Part shown: one piece after another, positions 27,993-37,583 of the stretch | Layout: each line of letters opens with the position of its first letter | How positions within the stretch are numbered: position 1 is the stretch's first letter | Origin: Lineus longissimus | Taxonomy: Eukaryota; Nemertea; Pilidiophora; Heteronemertea; Lineidae | Reading direction: 5' to 3' | Assembly (NCBI RefSeq): GCF_910592395.1 | Contig: NC_088311.1 | Span: forward strand, 15,438,501-15,502,500 | Length of the DNA: 64,000 nt | Position numbers and translations under genes: made by a program | Notes under the pieces: model-generated | Told to the model about the DNA's origin: nothing | The model's input: the letters and a program-made list of their open reading frames with translations, nothing else | The model's database searches: none

Positions 27993-28275
27993 GTTTTTTT
28001 TTGGTTCATCTGTTGTTCAACCAACTTAAGTAAGTAATAGGGAACCTTGTCATTTTATCCATTTTACGTATTTGGTAAGTTTGGTAAGTTTTGGGAAAAA
28101 AACCAAAGACCCCCCAGTGTTTACAGGAATTATCCATGTTGGGTTTTTGGTAGTGTTTGTGGTGTAAAACAGTGAATTCTTGCCAAATTTACATGAATAA
28201 TGATGAAGGGTGAAGTTTTTTGCCCACGATTCCAGGGTTAGTCGTAGATAGTCGTACATGGGGTTCCCTATTACT

Positions 28276-28281
28276 GAAATT
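28276..28281. repeat. Polinton target-site duplication, right copy (GAAATT)
   Basis: Follows the terminal CCCTATTACT of the right TIR and equals 10717-10722. Confidence 0.9.
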
Positions 28282-29292
28282 AACCATTCTGCAGGCGCTA
28301 TGTTTACTTTTTCTGGGCAAAATGGTAACATGTCATGTTCGTCGTGTAATTCTCTAGGATATTCAAAGTCAACGCTTAAAATGTATCCTGTTGATGATGT
28401 TTAGTGTACGCGAGTTTCAATGTTAAAGTTAGCAACTTCTTCGTCATCTAACCGGCGGTATTTTCCAAGCGGAAGGCTTTTGCATAATGCTAGTCCGTAC
28501 AGATTAGTACAATCGACAGAAGCAATTTCTTTGTGAGGCTCGTCCGCTCGATAGTTCTCTCCCATTTCAGGAATGATGATGTAATTTACAAATCTGTGCA
28601 ATCTAACGCCACGTTTTGTGAAGAAATAAATATCGGGCGAGGGCACGATTTGAAGTTCAGCCCGGTGAACAATAGTAATGCGTGCCATGCCAAATGTGGC
28701 AGACTGAGACAGCGAGTGGGATCAAGTTTGAAGCTGCCGAGGCACTCTCTTCGAAAATTTTCAAAACAATCGGCCAATAACAGCACATCACCGGCCAAAT
28801 AAATATCCAGGTAGTCTCCTACCCGTTTACAATTCATTGTTCTCCAGACCGTCTTTGCGCGTTCATACTCTTCCTCACTGACATCCTTATTCTTTGAGTG
28901 ACTGAAGAACTTCTCTCGCGGTGGGAATTCTCGTTCTTCCAATCTCTCGATACCGTCTATATATTCGTAGCATAGAATACCTTTTTTCATTAAAAGATCA
29001 TATTTTTCTTGACAACTGTCTAGAAATAGGAACACCCCGTCACAAATCGCTTTATAATGTTCACTGTTTTTGGGTAAAATACGCAGTGCCGATTTTTTTC
29101 GTTCGTTCTACGAGTTCTTTGATGAAGAGGTGTTGATCGTAGTGACTCGAATAGTGTCCAACGCAAACAATCCTCATGTCTCGCTCACTCGCATAGCGTA
29201 AGATGCACTTGTTGCCGAGTGCCATACGATAGTTTCCTGTATTATGGTCATGGTCTTATACGTATAATGTGGTGAAACCATCAAATTTTATA
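28276..29292 (-). pseudogene. Older Polinton-like PolB, exonuclease-to-palm fragment
   Basis: Second protein-primed PolB, distinct from the inserted one. In-window matches: HYSSHYDQHLFIKELVER with HNLSNYDAHLFIRELMSR (exo II); DYLDIYLAGDVLLLADCF with EFIDLYLKTDVLLLADLF (exo III); VDCTNLYGLALCKSLP with IDANNLYGWAMMESQP (motif A). A zinc-knuckle neighbourhood reads DHDHNTGNYRMALGNKC. Frames change several times, and a TAA precedes DHDH. It is cut on the left by the Polinton insertion (continuing at 10722-10445) and on the right by a 558-bp MITE. Order on the minus strand is N-terminus at about 31.4 kb to this part. Confidence 0.8.
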
Positions 29293-29850
29293 GGAATTTT
29301 GGAAGTGACTATTTGGCAAGCCCGGCTCACCAAACAGCGCCTTTTTTCTGCCCTAGATGGAGAGCCGAACTCATGCATATTCAACCATCCAGGAGCTCAT
29401 TATCATTCGTGGCAACACGGTCAGCAACACTGGAGTTACAGTGAAACGCCTTTAGAAATGCACACTAATGCATTTAACATGCTTATCAGTTAAATCACGT
29501 TTATGACTTTTTTTTTGTAAATCCATACAGTCATGTACATGTACATGCTTTTTCATGGATTATTGACCAAAACCCGAGTTTAGTAACAGAAATTGAATCG
29601 AGAGCGGGAAGTCGGCCATTGTTAAATATGCGCATATAAATTCGAATATGACGTCACTGCTCTCTGATTGGCCAACATGTTGTAACCTCTCCGGCTCGCC
29701 AAAGAGGGTAGTATTTTTGCCCTGTTTGGCAAGCCCGGCTTGCCGAACAGGGTGGCTTTTTAGTTCTGTTTGGCAAGCGGCTCTCCAAACAGGACAAAAA
29801 AGATGCCTGTTCGGCGAGCGGCTTGCCACATAGACCCGGCCAATTTTATA
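29293..29850. mobile_element. MITE-like insertion in the older PolB, 9-bp TSD
   Basis: AATTTTATA occurs at 29284-29292 and 29842-29850, flanking 549 bp of unrelated sequence that splits the polymerase reading frame. The insert has repeated GGCAAGCCCGGCT / GGCAAGCGGCT words near both ends and in the middle but no clear long TIR. A 9-bp duplication fits Mutator-like elements; family not settled. Confidence 0.6.
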
Positions 29851-30290
29851 TTGCATATTTCACAATGCGTCTGTTTTAAGAATTCTCGATAGTAGGCCTC
29901 GCTCATGTGAAGTTTTCGACTGAGACAACTGATTTGAAGGAAGACGGTTTCTTTTTTCTTCGTCTAACTAGTCGGGGAATCGAGTGACACAGTCTTCCCC
30001 GCTGTAGATGAATAGTTCTGATTTCAAATCCCGGTTTGTGTGACAAATTCTAATTGCTCCCTCGGCTATCGGTTTGTGTTTTTTTCTTCCCGATGGTATC
30101 TATTACGGGTTTCTGTGCTGTTTCAAAATCAAAGTAAATGACGTCTCTTCTTGGCACTCGTCCAGAGTAGTGATCAACGATATTGTTTTCTTGGTAGGCA
30201 TGGTATAAACTTGCCCTTTTGCGAGCAACCTGAACTCCAGTGTTCTCTTAGGGCTTGCTCAGTCTCGAATGTGCAAAAACAGGATCGACA
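29851..30290 (-). pseudogene. Older Polinton-like PolB, exo I fragment
   Basis: Encodes RRDVIYFDFETAQKPV, the exo I motif (compare VIYADFEAIST in the inserted Polinton). It ends in a CEIC zinc pair just before the MITE. Several stops and shifts. The fragment links the N-terminal block at 30777-31463 to the exo II block at 28276-29292. Confidence 0.7.
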
Positions 30291-30324
30291 TATGATTCTT
30301 GACTTTCTCTGACCGATATCCTAT

Positions 30325-30590
30325 TTGTATCACTGCCTCGATGGGTAGAGTCTAAACAGCCGAACACCATAGTAGGGCTTTCGCAGCCATAAAAAGGGTG
30401 GGATATCTATTCAAGAGTTAACAACGTAATCGTCATGAATGGTCATGACTCAACAGCGGAACTTTTCATAATACAATTAAAGACCAATTGGAAGAAACGA
30501 AGTCAAGATATCCCACCCCTTTTATGACTGCGAAAGGCCTACTATTATGCCCGGTTGTTTTGGCTCGACCCATCGAGGCGGGAGTAGAAA
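30325..30590. repeat. Foldback element inside the older PolB
   Basis: TAGTAGGGCTTTCGCAGCCA (from 30370) pairs with the inverted TGACTGCGAAAGGCCTACTA (near 30525), and GCCTCGATGGGTAGAG pairs with the inverted CTCGACCCATCGAGGC. Arms are about 110 bp with ~80% identity by eye and a loop of roughly 95 bp. Weaker pairing may extend to 30,240 and 30,720. It interrupts the polymerase gene between its N-terminal and exo I parts. Confidence 0.7.
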
Positions 30591-30776
30591 TCGGGTATTG
30601 TCGGGCTTGGGATCCTATTGGCGAGTGGATCCAGTATCATTCCGTCTTTCAAAAATCCTATTTGAGAGAGAAAAACGGGAAAGGAGAGATTACTCAAGTC
30701 TAGCCGGGTATTTCGCTCCCATTTTCTGAATTCTTTAACCGAAGTCTCACTTGTTTGGTTTGATGTTTGTTTTTTG

Positions 30777-31463
30777 TCAGTAGCCTGTAGCGGTAGAGAC
30801 AATATGAAGGAAAGATTTGTCATTTCCACTAGCGACCGCTGAATCAATCAAAGAGAAGCGAGCGCGTTTATTTTGTATGAATAACGGCAACTTAACATTT
30901 TCATTGCTACCGCCAGAAAATGGCCTGTATTGTATAAATAGAAGGTTAAAATTGATAACTCGTTGAAATAACCAACCAGAGCCATTGTGGAGATAAAGGT
31001 CGCTCTGCGACTGCAAGTTTGCCAATAATTTGTCGATTAATCTGCCTATATCTTTAGCCAAAAGTGTCGTACTCATGCTTCCGATAAACCAAGGTTCGCT
31101 GAAACGTTCTTCGTATTCACCATCATCATTGGTTATAATTTTCACATATTCAACCTGTAATTCAAAGTGAAATTTAATACCCAAACCGCGCTTCTGCGCC
31201 TCATTGAGCCTTTTACGAATAAGTCCTTTTACAACCGATTGAACTTCCACGTATAAAAATTTCATCAGGCCTCTGCCGTCTCGCTTAGGCACGAAGGCGT
31301 ATTTCTCCTCTGCTTTATTTTGACCAAAGTGTTCGACGCGTTCCATTTTATTTATTCTAACTGTTACTGTCCATGCAGTGCTGCTGCAATTTTTCTTTTC
31401 TTTTTGCTTTTTCTTGCAATGGTTAGTAAACTCTGACCATGAAAAGGCTGAGGTCGACACCAA
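30777..31463 (-). pseudogene. Older Polinton-like PolB, N-terminal fragment
   Basis: 229 open codons. LHNGSGWLFQRVINFNL, FIQYRPFSGGS and SGNDKSFLHIV match the region before the exonuclease domain of PolBs in this class (compare the NDEKCFLWSLL block of the inserted Polinton). The real start is unclear; MERVEHFGQNKAEEKYAF at about 31345 is a likely alternative. Truncated by the foldback insertion. Confidence 0.65.
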
Positions 31464-31531
31464 CGCGCTAAGATTCTATCTTCCAGCAGATGAGCATATC
31501 GATGCTTGTTGGTGCGCTCGAGGGACTGTAT

Positions 31532-31855
31532 TTAGAGTTCAAGAGCACCCTCCCTCGAGCAGCGAAAAACTGAATAGGGGTTAGCCCAGTAATTAGCTTC
31601 TTGAATGGCTCGAATGAGTCGAAGGTTTTCGGGGCAATGGACGGCGTTTTTCAGCAAGTTGGCATCAACAAATGGGTTCGATTTATTCGCATGAATGTAA
31701 TTCAAAAGATCCCTTCTATTTATGTGATACGCCAAATTTCGACCAGTATACAAATGTCGTTTGTCTGACAACAGCCAGTCTTCAAGCGTACGTGGCGATG
31801 ATAAGTCTGTGCGCGCATTCAATAACATTTTTTCGGCACGAATTCTTCTTTCCAT
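31532..31855 (-). CDS. Unknown 107-aa protein of the older element (paralogue 1)
   Basis: Complete frame with ATG and stop: EDWLLSDKRHLYTGRNLAY, NPFVDANLLKN, LRLIRAIQEANYWANPYS. A related, broken copy lies at 32014-32404. The pair is in line with the polymerase on the same strand. No family recognised. High Trp/Arg/Asn content and conservation between copies show this was a real protein. Confidence 0.5.
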   Translation of the reverse strand: MERRIRAEKMLLNARTDLSSPRTLEDWLLSDKRHLYTGRNLAYHINRRDLLNYIHANKSNPFVDANLLKNAVHCPENLRLIRAIQEANYWANPYSVFRCSREGALEL

Positions 31856-32013
31856 GGCTTTAATGTTAAACGTAGATTCACTCTACCGTCGAAAGTAGTG
31901 TGCCGCCAAAAGTGTTCCTCTGCTGACACGCTCACCTTCTTTGGCGAATGAGCAAAGGTATTCCCCATGGCATTGATAATAAGCGGCGCAGTTGCACGCC
32001 AAAACTCGATTTT

Positions 32014-32404
32014 CTAATAAATGAGCATATGCTCGTCTCCTGGTGCGATTAACGAACAGTTTATAGGTTCGAGTGGTTCTTCACTCCTGTTATATTGCCT
32101 AGTGGCAATTTTAAAAGGATTTGCCCAGAATTTTGCCTCTTGGATGGCTTTGATAAGACGAAGCTCGTCTGCTGCCGAAATGTTTTTCACCAAATTGACC
32201 TCTACAAAAGGACTGCACATCGTAACAAGTCTGTTCGACCGACAAAAAGAGCCAAATTGCTGACTCTATGAACAAATGTCTTTCACTCGACAAAAGCCAG
32301 TCTTTTAGCGAACCAAAGTCTCGTCGTAGTACTGGTCCTTGTAACAAATGATGTACATTGACTAGCCTCGTACTAGTTCGCCTCGTACGATCACCGTTGT
32401 TCAT
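32014..32404 (-). pseudogene. Broken paralogue of the 107-aa protein (paralogue 2)
   Basis: LKDWLLSSERHLF and, in another frame, SPFVEVNLVKN and LRLIKAIQEAKFWANPF mirror the 107-aa protein block by block. A frameshift near 32,215-32,300 separates the halves. Its ATG (32404-32402) overlaps the stop of the gene upstream (ATGA), a compact viral arrangement. Confidence 0.5.
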
Positions 32405-32607
32405 AAGTACCCTGCTCCTTCTTGAGTGTCGACGATAACGCGGGTGAGCAGAACGATAATCATGCCAGTGTTGCGGCGGGAAACGGCGATAGGGTTGCTC
32501 CGGATTTTGTTCAATTCTTCTTTCTGTTCGTTATAATTGTGCCGCGGGATAAGCGGAGTCCATTTCATGTATTCAGCTGTAAGAAGATAACAACAACACG
32601 AACTCAC
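32401..32607 (-). CDS. Small ORF of the older element, 40-68 aa
   Basis: Most plausible start is the internal MKWTPLIPRHNYNEQKEE. A short hydrophobic stretch (GMIIVLLTRVIV) follows. It ends in an ATGA overlap with the next gene. Unrecognised. Kept because it sits exactly between two other genes of the cluster on the same strand. Confidence 0.3.
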   Translation of the reverse strand: MSSCCCYLLTAEYMKWTPLIPRHNYNEQKEELNKIRSNPIAVSRRNTGMIIVLLTRVIVDTQEGAGYL

Positions 32608-32610
32608 AAG

Positions 32611-33161
32611 TTAATCTTTGCGCTCCCGAAAGTGTAGAATGCACACAACCTTGTCCCACTGGAAATTTATTGCCGAGCCATCCTCAAAACGAAGATCAAG
32701 TTCAATTTCATTAAAGAAATGACCTGCCAATGGCAAATAATGGATGCGCTCAAAAGTTTTGGAGACGTATATTTGTTTCGATCATCCTGGCTGACTGCTA
32801 TAGTCCGGAGAAGAGGGTAAAAATTATCACCACAAAATATTGGCCTGACTAAATTATTGTACAAAAAGATATTCGAACGATTATAGTTGAGGTTTGCAAA
32901 TTTTTCTGCTCGTATCATATATTTTCTGACTATAGGGGTCTCTTCTTCTGTACTAGTTGTTGGCGGCAATGAAGGTCTAGTAGGCCCAGTTTCCACTATT
33001 CTTTTACCACTGGTGTTAACAGCATGAGTTGCAGATGTTGAGTGCCTATTTGGCAGTGTGGCCTTCTCCCCACCATTTTTTGCGTTTCCCGCTGCAATCA
33101 TGCGCTCTTCTTCACCCGCATCAACGTCTGTTCCTTCTCTTGTTGACTGCTGGTCAGCCAC
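32611..33161 (-). pseudogene. Penton-like capsid protein remnant of the older element
   Basis: One frame gives a disordered N-terminal part (STSATHAVNTSGKRIVETGP) then NIFLYNNLVRPIFCG and FYPLLRTIAVSQDD. After an indel near 32,760 another frame gives HYLPLAGHFFNEIELDLR, FEDGSAINF and VCILHFRERK, then TAA at 32611. The run of short beta strands ending in a LHFR-type strand is characteristic of the C-terminus of Polinton minor capsid (penton-like) proteins. This is the main reason to call the older element Polinton-like beyond its polymerase. Confidence 0.45.
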
Positions 33162-33399
33162 TGCTCGATGAAGATGGGCTAATAGACTTTACAGAGATGT
33201 TGATCACTGACGGCGGCACCGGATTCTTAGTGGCCGCCGCTGCTAATGATGATGGAGCATTGAACACTGATTCTTCAGCAGCACTGCTGCTGCGGTCTTC
33301 CGGTAACACTTGCCCTCGGTCGGCAGACCTAGCCGTTCGTCTCTTTTTTCGACGACGTCGTTTCTTAATTTTTTTCTTGCGCTTGTGGTTTGCCGCCAT
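33154..33399 (-). CDS. Basic, possibly DNA-binding or nuclear-targeted ORF, 81 aa
   Basis: MAANHKRKKKIKKRRRRKK, then Ser/Ala-rich sequence to SPSSSSSG. Its stop overlaps the start of the penton-like frame by 8 bp. The Lys/Arg run is a classical nuclear-localisation type. It may be the N-terminal part of the neighbouring protein split by a shift, or a core protein of the older element. Confidence 0.35.
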   Translation of the reverse strand: MAANHKRKKKIKKRRRRKKRRTARSADRGQVLPEDRSSSAAEESVFNAPSSLAAAATKNPVPPSVINISVKSISPSSSSSG

Positions 33400-34512
33400 T
33401 CGCTGTAATTCCTTCCGATTATCATCGTCAACTCCTTCGTCCCCAGATTCATTACGTTCTGAGCTGGCGCCACTCTACCGTTTCAGCACAACTCCTTCTG
33501 AGAAAAAATACACCATCTTCTCAAAACCTAGAGCTTCGGCTAAATCTTTGTTTAGTTCTATGGCATCGCTTTCGCACAGGATGATTTGTGCGCGTTTTTT
33601 AAATTCTGAATTCGCCTTTCCATTCCTTCACCCAATAACCCGCTTGTGTCCTTGTCGCTTCTAACTTATCTTTTGGGTATTCTTTCATTCAAACCGTTCA
33701 TCAAGCTTTCAACGTGTGGATAGTTTTTTACTGGCACATCATTGGGCAGGCAAGCTTTCTCTGCCCGGGCATCGATGGCACATTCGATGGCAAAACCATG
33801 TAGCCAATGTCGATAATGTCCAGGCTATCGGCAGTCATTTCAACTCAATCGCTTGTTACTTAAACTGCAGTTCGTTATAAACGTATACGTTGATTCAGGG
33901 CACGACAAAACAACAACTGTGTACTTCGAACACGTATATACTACACCCCCGCGTATATCCATCCAGAACACATCTAACCACCACCCTACCGCTTTATTTA
34001 TTTCACAATATCTTTTAACTCTTTTAACGCAGTATATTGTTGTTATTGTTGATTCGCTATAAACATTTTGGAAGAAACTTCGAACTTTAGTTTTTCGGAC
34101 TCTTTGGTGATTAAAACCAACGTAATCTTGCAGGGCGGGTCCAGATTTTGAGGTGGGTGTATGGGAAGGTGTGTAGGCCTAAACAATCATTGGAATGGCT
34201 GTGGGCCGGTTTTTGATCAGGAAGGGCGTAATTATACGCCTTTTAAGTTCTGTGGACATGTTTTAGGGTGTGTCCTTCCGTCTTCAAGCCTGTAGCTTGG
34301 GTTTGGTTAGCTTCGTACTGGTGGCAGCACCGTACGGTAGGTTTTACAGCAAGGACAGTTTTAGGATGTGACATTGTCTCTTGGACATATTGATGTTAAT
34401 TTGATGTTGATGAAGACAGCTTCTCCAGGTTATATGCTTAGACATTGTTGTAAATGTATCGTTTCAGTTTACATGATGATTCGGATGATTCAATAAAGAA
34501 ACCAGAAACAGA
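33400..34512. other. No gene seen; right flank of the older element
   Basis: No recognisable coding region, and no right-hand TIR of the older Polinton-like element could be found. A possible polyadenylation signal AATAAA lies at about 34,491, next to the LINE tail. Confidence 0.4.
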
Positions 34513-34517
34513 GTCAT

Positions 34518-34688
34518 TATACTTTTGGTGGTCGTTCCTTAGCTGCAGCTCTAAAATTGTGGAACCAGCTGCCGTCAAGGCTTCGAAACACTGATTCCCT
34601 CGAAAATTTCGATTCCCTCCTTACTGCCTACCTTTTCGCAGCTGCCTTCGGGAAAGAAAGCGCTCTAGAATACCCACCTGCTGAGTAA
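34518..34688 (+). pseudogene. LINE ORF2 C-terminal fragment
   Basis: 57 codons ending in TAA: FGGRSLAAALKLWNQLPSRL, SLENFDSLLTAYLF, AAFGKESALEYPPAE. The LWNxLPxxLR...F...L..YLF pattern is the usual C-terminus of CR1/Jockey-group reverse-transcriptase ORFs. 5'-truncated, as is normal for LINE insertions. The following ATTTATTGATTGATTGA is its short tail. Confidence 0.65.
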
Positions 34689-34699
34689 TTAGAGCACTT

Positions 34700-35467
34700 T
34701 AGAAATGCCAATATTAATTTATTGATTGATTGACCCTGACGACGCTTTGAGCAAGGAACAATATGGGAAACATCAAACCACTGCCGAGTAAGCTTTATGG
34801 AAATGTTTTAACTACGTAAACACGAACCCCAGATTACATACATCGCCAGGTTATAATCTCGAAGAAATATTTATTTTTTTCCTGATAAAAAGTTACATAT
34901 TTGTCGGATATTCTTGTTACAGCAGGGCATCTCAATCTGGCTAGCGCACTGGCTATCACATTAGCAGCCCCTGAAAAGAATGAAGGTATATATACTAAAG
35001 TGCTTCCCTCTAAACATGAATATGTAAACTGTATAGAATACATGTATACGTGCGCCAACAAAATTATAGCTAGCATAGCAAAGCACTATCTCGTGTGGAC
35101 AAAAACGCATCGACACTTCAAGATTAATAACTACCAATACATTTGCAGTGTGGGGATTCGGACAGTGTCAACAAGGCACTGTCCATTATGTTTACCAAAG
35201 CGCTGGAAGACGACAGCAAAAAAAGAAAGCACAGGCAGATTCAACAGCGAATATTTGCTTGTCAATAGGTCTATATCGATGTAGTGTTTCATAAAGTGAC
35301 TTGAAATGCAAACTGTCCACTATGGTTACCTGTGGGCATTATCAAGACTGTCCGCTAAGATTGAGGTGATTATTGCAAGAGTCAGTCCCAGTTTTCAGTT
35401 AAACAACTGATTTGCATAACAATAAGCTCCATTGGAACTCTTGGCATTGGGGCCTCCGTCAAAAATG
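34700..35467. other. No gene seen
   Basis: AT-rich DNA. An open frame at 34,901-35,284 has unremarkable composition and no recognised motif. No splice or repeat structure supports it. Confidence 0.35.
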
Positions 35468-35689
35468 GAGACAAGACCACATAGAATTTACACCCCCCCC
35501 CCCCACCCTATTACCAAATTAGCAAAATTCAGAGTCAAATTTTTCATTAAATAATTTATTTTTATCTGTAGACTTGTCACAGCAAATATATATTCAATAC
35601 CTCTCTAAATATGCACTTGACAGTTAAAAACAAACTCGCGTCTAATTGATAGGTCTAAACCTATGAATATTCAATGGTGCTCTTGTCTC
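35468..35689. mobile_element. MITE with GAGACAAGACCAC ends
   Basis: Begins GAGACAAGACCACATAG and ends ATGGTGCTCTTGTCTC, a 13-bp imperfect TIR. Flanked by AATG on both sides (35464-35467 and 35690-35693). A C13 run lies near 35,492. Its right part (TCTAATTGATAGG...CCTATGAATATTCA) matches, inverted, the left part of 52814-53222, so the two are one family. Confidence 0.6.
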
Positions 35690-35693
35690 AATG

Positions 35694-36714
35694 AAGGTAG
35701 ACATCAGGGGGTTATATTTTGAGAATTTGCTCAGACTTGACGTTCCTAATGTACATGACATCCCATAACTCTCCAACAAAGGAAAGTGATATCTGGACAT
35801 TTTGGAAGAAATGAGAAACATTTCCAAGAGTGGTACATGGTACTGTTGTAGAGTCGTCAATTTCAAATCACTTATTTCAAATTGAGATAGTGCTTTGATT
35901 TCGATGACTCTTGAGATCACCCTCCTTAAAATATATTAATGTTTATATTACTATCAGGTCTGAGGGGCCAAGAAGTGGGTCTCTCATGTTGCATAATGTA
36001 CAACAAATAACATGAACCTTAGATTGATCGAAGGTGGGGGATTAACCTTTCCTCCTTATGAAACAACGTTGCATGGTTTTGTAAGTGTCACCGAACTGCA
36101 CGTGGAGGTGACGGGTCCAAGGACGGTTCGTTGTGCCGGTCACGTTGTCATTGTAGAAATACAATGCTTTTGAGCAGCGTTGCATAAAAGGTTATGCAAG
36201 GCTGTTCAAGGTTGTCCAAAGGGGAGCCTGGCACACGACGTCTCGCCTCTTTATTTAGAAACAAAATCATGTAATGTTGTCACTTTGATCACTCTGGTTC
36301 GTAACTTTTATAATTTCTTTTATAACTAACCAGACTAAAGTCCATCAAAATTTACTTTAAAAAGAGAGACTTTCTTCTTTGCTATCAGACCTGGCAATTA
36401 TCTTAAAAGGTAGGAATAAATCTGATTCACGGCATTTTCTATTTTTCGGTTGTATGTTCACAAGTGATGCTGGTAACCTTTCTTAAGGTCCAGACATCAA
36501 GGTTTACCCTCTGGCGAGGCTACGTCGGATTACTGTAGCAGTACATTGGTGTAAAACACGACAACAATTATGATTTCTCCAGCCAACAGCACAAAGTTCA
36601 AGGACCAGCCCTGGCCATAATGAGCAAGCTATGAAGCTGTAAATTTAGGATGTGATTTAGGAATATCTTTTCTGCTTAGGAAACAACTTTTAAAATGACG
36701 GCCTATGTACAGGG
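35694..36714. other. No gene seen
   Basis: No coding signature or repeat structure noticed; composition ordinary AT-rich intergenic. Confidence 0.35.
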
Positions 36715-37400
36715 TGTCCATAAAAAAGGTATACCCAACACTAAATACAGATAACTAGAATCATGAGCAATTTATTCCTGAAATACAAAGGTAGCAGTAG
36801 AAAGCCTGGTCTGTTTTCTATCCAATGGTATATGGATCAATATGTAACTGCTATAGATGACTGAGCAATCATCACCATTATGAAAAAGGTTGTAAAATCA
36901 TCACCGTGCTAAGTTATTTTCTTGTGTGGCAATGGATGTATAAATGGCTTTTAGTTTTCTTTTGCTGTTACATAATGTTAGGAGACAGGCCTTTCATAAT
37001 GGACTTGACTAAAGGAAATGTAACCCCCCTTATGTAAGAATTTTTGATCAAAAGCATAACGGGTGTGGTGGGCTCAGGATGGAGCCTCTCCTCACCGACA
37101 CATTGCGCTTAGGGATCGTTTGAGAGAGCTTCTTTGGCAACAGAGTACTTGCACTGTTCCATGATGTTAAATGGCCGTCAAGATCGCCTGGTCATACACC
37201 CTGTGTCTCCGCCACTCCCCCAGCTAAAATCCAGGAGTTGAGAAATCGAATTATGGATGAAGTGGATCTCCTCCGCCAAGACCATGAGGTGATGTGACGA
37301 GCAGTAAGAGACATGAGGCGACGACGTGAGCTGTGCATTGAGAGAAATGGTGGACAAGTTGAATTTACCTGTAAGGTAACACTGATTAAAATTAATCAAA
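36715..37400 (+). mobile_element. Mariner/Tc1-like relic
   Basis: ACAGGGTGTCCATAAAAAAG at 36715 looks like a mariner-type terminus, and CATACACCCTGTGTC near 37,193 echoes it. Between and beyond lie transposase C-terminal traces (next entry). A right terminus was not fixed. Long internal deletion likely. Confidence 0.4.
37211..37367 (+). pseudogene. Mariner-like transposase C-terminal remnant
   Basis: Reads IQELRNRIMDEVDLLRQD, a stop, then RAVRDMRRRRELCIERNGGQ. The block IQELRxRI...M...RxRxxLCIxxNGGQVE is the usual C-terminal end of mariner-family transposases that follows the DDD/E core. One TGA and upstream shifts. Catalytic core not seen. Confidence 0.5.
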
Positions 37401-37583
37401 TTTTGAACAGAAAAAAATGAGTAATTTCATCATTCATTGTGTCAATCCCTAAATTGAGTTGAATGCTAACTTGGCAGGGTGTGTATAAAACTAAGACCTA
37501 AGACCTAAGTCCCATTTTCTTTCTCAACTTTTGGGTTACCAGGATATTTGGGGAAGAGCGTAGTTACAAAACATAGCTAAATA

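Larger units (their letters stand above)
10723..28275. mobile_element. Polinton/Maverick element, 17,553 bp, complete with TIRs and TSD
   Basis: Bounded by long TIRs starting AGTAATAGGG and by a 6-bp duplication. It carries the hallmark set: protein-primed PolB, retroviral-type integrase with chromodomain, A32-like packaging ATPase, major capsid protein and penton-like proteins. Extra genes are an HNH/zinc protein, zinc ribbons, small membrane proteins and late-domain mini-proteins. An adenain-type maturation protease was not recognised. Eight or more genes look intact; five carry one lesion each. TIR arms differ by scattered substitutions and indels, so the insertion is not brand new. No sequence here indicates a host other than the surrounding invertebrate genome. 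Confidence 0.95.
27688..28275 (-). repeat. Polinton right terminal inverted repeat
   Basis: Inverted match to 10723-11262, from CATGAATTTTGGTTAGGCC outward to CCCTATTACT. Differences from the left arm include many substitutions, three ACAGATGTTAC-type units, and an extra 75-bp tRNA-like segment around 27829-27909. Confidence 0.9.

Noticed and set aside
33029-33664. 211-codon plus-strand frame at 33.0-33.7 kb
   Set aside because: Antisense to the Lys/Arg-rich and penton-like frames of the older element; Leu/Phe/Arg-rich low-complexity composition is the complement of those.
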